In this document: piece by piece, positions 61,464 through 64,000 of the stretch
How positions within the stretch are numbered: position 1 is the stretch's first letter
How the letters are laid out: every line of letters begins with the position of its first letter
Program-made: the position numbers and the translations under genes
NCBI RefSeq assembly: GCF_020252395.1
Contig: NZ_JADCDB010000028.1
Location: 62,001-126,000 of the forward strand
DNA from: Aestuariivirga sp.
GTDB lineage: Bacteria > Pseudomonadota > Alphaproteobacteria > Rhizobiales > Aestuariivirgaceae
Direction of reading: 5' to 3'
Length of the DNA stretch: 64,000 nucleotides
Notes under the pieces: model-generated
Database searches by the model: none
Seen by the model: only the letters and a program-made list of their open reading frames with translations
What the model was told of the DNA's origin: nothing

Positions 61464-62920
61464 TGGAAGCGGTCTCCCAGCAGGAATTCCATGGCGCGGT
61501 CCAGCCGGATGGCCGGCCACGCGCCGTCCTTCGGCAGCGGCGGGCGGAAGCGCACGAATTTGAGGCTGCCCTCCAGAGAGCCGTCGAGGGCCTTCTGCGC
61601 ATCCTTCGGAAGATCGCCGGGGAAGACGGCGGCCTCGGTGGCGCCGTCGAAGGTGGTGTCGCCCACCGTCTCGCCGGCGAGCGGCGTGCCGACGATGCAT
61701 TCCAGCGTCTCGCCCTTCTGGCGCACGCTGGCCTCGCGCGTGGCGCGGATGGCGGCCAGAGCGGCCACCTCAATCTTGGCGCCGGAATATTCGGCGCGCG
61801 CCATCGCCTGTTCGACAATGAGCCTGAGGATATTTTCCAGCCGGTCATGGCTGGCGTGGTGCAGCAGGTCTGCCTTGGTGGCGGCGAAGAGCACGCGGTC
61901 GATCCGGCGGCCGAAGAGGTTCGACAGGATCGAGTTCTGGCCCTGCCGGAAACAGGCAAGGATGTCCGCCAGCGCGTGCTGCAGGTCCTTCACGGCGGAA
62001 GCGCCGGCATTGAGCGCGGTCAGCGCATCGACCAGCACGATCTGCCGGTCGAGCCTGGCGAAATGGCCATAGAAGAAGGGCTTCACGATGGTAGAGACAT
62101 AAGCCTGGTAGCGCCGCTCCATCAGCGCGCCGAGCGAACCTCGGGCAAGCTCCGTGTCCGGAGCAATGTCGAGCGGCGCGAAGGCAAGCAGCGGCGAACC
62201 CTTGTAGTCGCCCGGCATGAGGAAGCGGCCGGGCGGCAGGGTGGAGAGCGAGACGTCATCCTTGCGGCAGCGCGCGAGGTAGGCGGTGAAGACCTCCGCT
62301 GCGGTGATCGCATCCTGCTCGCCGGTGGGCTTTGTTGCATCGAGTGTTGAGAGAAGGGCATGCCACTCCCCGGCATGATCCGCACGCGGCGCCATGCGGC
62401 TTGCGGCCACGGTGGCGGCGGACCACTGGGCATAGCTCATGCGCATCAGCGGCAGGTCCAGCAGCCACTCGCCGGGATAGTCCACGATGTCGATGTGCAG
62501 GCGGCCAGCGCCGAGGTTGCGGGCGATCAGGCCGCGCGGCTCGTATTCCGCGGTGATGCGGAGCTGGCTGATGCGGCTGGTACTCTCCGGCCAGTGGCGG
62601 TGCTCGCCGCTCAAGGCCTTGGTATGTGACTCGAAAGCAAAGCGCGGCAGCGTGTCGTCGGGCTGGGGCTCGAGATAGCAGCGCGTGATGCGGCCGCCGC
62701 TCAGCGCCTCGAAGGCGGGGAAGCGGCCGCCCTTCAGCAGCGCGTTGACCAGCGCCGTGATGAACACGGTCTTGCCGGCGCGCGACAGGCCGGTGACGCC
62801 CAAACGCAGCGAGGGGCTGACCAGCCCGGTTGCGAAATCCGACAGGCCGCCCGCGGCGACGCGGGCGCCATCGACGATATCCGTGAAGGTGACGATCTCT
62901 GAAACCCCTTTCCGGGCCAA
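61460..62920 (-). CDS. YcjX-family P-loop protein
   Basis: Predicted nucleotide-binding protein of about 486 residues. Walker A is GLSRAGKT at 44-51. The family-typical FALRHTK-like region here is FAFESHTKALSGEHRHWPEST, followed by DIVDYPGEWLLDLPLM. No in-frame ATG is available at the proper N-terminus; the best start is TTG at 62920, giving LARKGVSEIVTFTDIVDGAR. A longer frame continues into the upstream phosphatase gene and is rejected. Stop overlaps the TIGR01620 start by four bases. The function is unknown. Confidence 0.85.
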   Translation of the reverse strand: MARKGVSEIVTFTDIVDGARVAAGGLSDFATGLVSPSLRLGVTGLSRAGKTVFITALVNALLKGGRFPAFEALSGGRITRCYLEPQPDDTLPRFAFESHTKALSGEHRHWPESTSRISQLRITAEYEPRGLIARNLGAGRLHIDIVDYPGEWLLDLPLMRMSYAQWSAATVAASRMAPRADHAGEWHALLSTLDATKPTGEQDAITAAEVFTAYLARCRKDDVSLSTLPPGRFLMPGDYKGSPLLAFAPLDIAPDTELARGSLGALMERRYQAYVSTIVKPFFYGHFARLDRQIVLVDALTALNAGASAVKDLQHALADILACFRQGQNSILSNLFGRRIDRVLFAATKADLLHHASHDRLENILRLIVEQAMARAEYSGAKIEVAALAAIRATREASVRQKGETLECIVGTPLAGETVGDTTFDGATEAAVFPGDLPKDAQKALDGSLEGSLKFVRFRPPLPKDGAWPAIRLDRAMEFLLGDRFQ

Positions 62921-62957
62921 TAAGTGGTGCGGTTCCGGGCGCAAGGCAAGGGAAACG

Positions 62958-63473
62958 TCAGGCGAGGTCCCGCGGGCGGATGAAGGCCTCGAGCCGGCAC
63001 TGGCCCTCGGCCAGGTCCTGCCAGCGGCCCGGGGCCGAGAGCACCGCGAGGCCGGCGGTGGGATATTTCTCCAGCAGCTGGCGGCGCTGCAGCGGGTTGC
63101 CGGCGCCGGCGAGCGAAAGTGCCAGGTGCTGGGTGGCCGGGTTGTGGGTGACCAGCAGCAGGCGCTGCGCCTGGCCGCCCTGCTGGCGGATGACGTCGAG
63201 CAGGGCCCCGCCATCGCCGAAATCATAGAGAGCCTCGATGTGGCGCACTTGCGCGGGCGGCAACTCATGGGAGGCGATCTCCCAGGTCTGGCTGGTGCGG
63301 CGGGCCATCGAGCACAGCACAAGATCGGGGGCGAGGCCGTGCTCCGCCATATAGCGGCCCATGGTCTGCGCAGCCTCTTCGCCGCGCGGCGCGAGCGGGC
63401 GGTCAATATCCTGCATGCCGTCGCCGATGACGGCCTTCGCGTGGCGGAGGAGGAGAAGCTGGCGGTTGGGCAT
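62958..63473 (-). CDS. SixA-like histidine phosphatase
   Basis: Histidine phosphatase superfamily protein of 171 residues. The phospho-accepting His11 is in LLLLRHAKA, and the second catalytic His is in LLVTHNPATQHL. The short size and Gly-Asp-Pro pattern fit SixA, which removes phosphate from phosphohistidine proteins. The target in this bacterium is unknown. ATG 63473 chosen; an upstream frame extends into metA. It lies 38 bp before the YcjX start and may lead that operon. Confidence 0.88.
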   Translation of the reverse strand: MPNRQLLLLRHAKAVIGDGMQDIDRPLAPRGEEAAQTMGRYMAEHGLAPDLVLCSMARRTSQTWEIASHELPPAQVRHIEALYDFGDGGALLDVIRQQGGQAQRLLLVTHNPATQHLALSLAGAGNPLQRRQLLEKYPTAGLAVLSAPGRWQDLAEGQCRLEAFIRPRDLA

Positions 63474-63530
63474 GGGCGTCTCCGCGGGACGACGGGAGTT
63501 TAGTGGGGAAGGACACCGTTCACAACTTGA

Positions 63531-63562
63531 ACGTCTTCTCCCGCCGGCGCGGGAGAGGACGT
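63531..63562. repeat. REP-like hairpin after metA
   Basis: ACGTCTTCTCCCGC (63531-63544) and GCGGGAGAGGACGT (63549-63562) form a 14-bp stem (one G-U) with the loop CGGC. It lies two bases beyond the metA stop. No T-run follows. Similar CCGCCGGCG cores occur in the hairpin at 14.2 kb. Confidence 0.6.
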
Positions 63563-63564
63563 GC

Positions 63565-64000
63565 TTATCTGCCGATCTTCGCGAGATCGAAGGGGGTTGT
63601 CTGGTAGACTTCGTTGATCCAGTTGCCAAAGAGAAGATGCGCGTGACTGCGCCAGCGGTTCTCCGGCGGCTGTTCCGGATCGTTCTTGGGGAAATAGTTG
63701 ACCGGCAGATCGATGGGCTTTCCGGCATTGCGGTCGCGCCAGTATTCGTCCGACAGCGAGGTGGTGTCGTATTCGATGTGGTTGAACATATAGAGCGCGC
63801 GCTTGGCTGGATCGTTGATGAGGCAGAGGCCCGCCTCGTCCGACTCCATCAGCAGTTCGAGGCCTCTGCCCGAGGGAATATCCGCCTTGTGGTTCTCGGT
63901 CCAGCGCGAGACGGGCACCGAGAAGTCATCCGAAAAGCCGCGCAGATAGGGCGAATTGGGCTTGAGGTTGCGGTGGGTGTAGACGCCGAAGCGCTTTTTC
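63565..64000 (-). CDS. metA: Homoserine O-acyltransferase MetA (partial, 5' end outside window)
   Basis: The reading frame is open from the right edge to a stop at 63565, giving the last 144 residues of MetA, which acylates homoserine in methionine synthesis. Segments include [41 protein letters not shown] and [16 protein letters not shown]. The catalytic Cys and upstream part lie beyond the window. An internal ATG at 63918 is not the true start. A REP-like hairpin follows the stop. Confidence 0.92.
   Translation of the reverse strand, partial: KKRFGVYTHRNLKPNSPYLRGFSDDFSVPVSRWTENHKADIPSGRGLELLMESDEAGLCLINDPAKRALYMFNHIEYDTTSLSDEYWRDRNAGKPIDLPVNYFPKNDPEQPPENRWRSHAHLLFGNWINEVYQTTPFDLAKIGR

Overview
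The window is GC-rich chromosomal DNA of an alphaproteobacterium, most likely a Rhizobiales (Hyphomicrobiales) relative. The evidence is the cycM / kdsB-pheA / nudC neighbourhood, a PodJ-type polar-organiser gene, the ligase-associated helicase-PdeM pair, a class I lysyl-tRNA synthetase, Rhizobiales-style palindromic repeats, a perfect CtrA-type TTAA-N7-TTAA site and a CTTGAC-N17-CTATGA promoter. No rRNA, tRNA, CRISPR array, transposase, integrase or prophage gene was recognised. Most of the DNA is ordinary core chromosome.

Layout. 1-3.3 kb: 5' part of a TPR lipoprotein gene, M17 aminopeptidase, MarR regulator, NlpC/P60 hydrolase. 3.3-11.8 kb: a leftward operon for a microcin C/oligopeptide-type (Yej) ABC importer with two consecutive solute-binding proteins, two permeases, a double ATPase and a GhrA-type reductase. 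11.9-19.3 kb: cycM, kdsB-pheA, nudC, a MerR regulator, the PodJ-like protein and a DUF3429 membrane protein. 19.3-27.5 kb: pdeM-helicase DNA-repair pair, an AT-rich intergenic island with a zinc-ribbon gene, TerB-like protein, DinG-type helicase, dienelactone hydrolase. 27.7-34.4 kb: lysS, HTH regulator, a truncated cobalamin-binding-domain gene, DUF4173 membrane protein, S24 repressor, DUF952 protein-pyrD. 34.3-45.7 kb: amino-acid-type binding protein, GT2 glycosyltransferase, SulP transporter, ureidoglycine aminohydrolase, LysE exporter, L,D-transpeptidase, a flavoenzyme gene fragment, threonine dehydratase, a small hypothetical protein, MFS transporter, dipeptide epimerase. 45.7-52.9 kb: a 1661-residue membrane-anchored coiled-coil protein, a divergent Hpt protein, [2Fe-2S] ferredoxin and its reductase. 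53-58.9 kb: two cation antiporters, a P1 peptidase, a split YeeE/YedE transporter, an EF-hand protein. 58.9-64 kb: a VWA protein / small secreted protein / TIGR01620 / YcjX operon, a SixA phosphatase and the 3' part of metA.

How the genes fit together. Envelope and polarity functions recur: PodJ-like protein, giant coiled-coil protein, L,D-transpeptidase, NlpC/P60 hydrolase, KdsB and the GT2 enzyme. The most interesting locus is 45.7-51.4 kb. There the giant protein, built partly from exact 22-residue repeats, is divergent from a lone Hpt phosphotransfer protein, and a perfect CtrA-type site lies between them. Other leads are a candidate small RNA at about 53.0 kb with promoter and terminator but no gene, two truncated gene remnants (30.0-30.5 and 41.7-41.9 kb), and the AT-rich island at 22.5-23.3 kb. 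I found no clear defence system or biosynthetic cluster.
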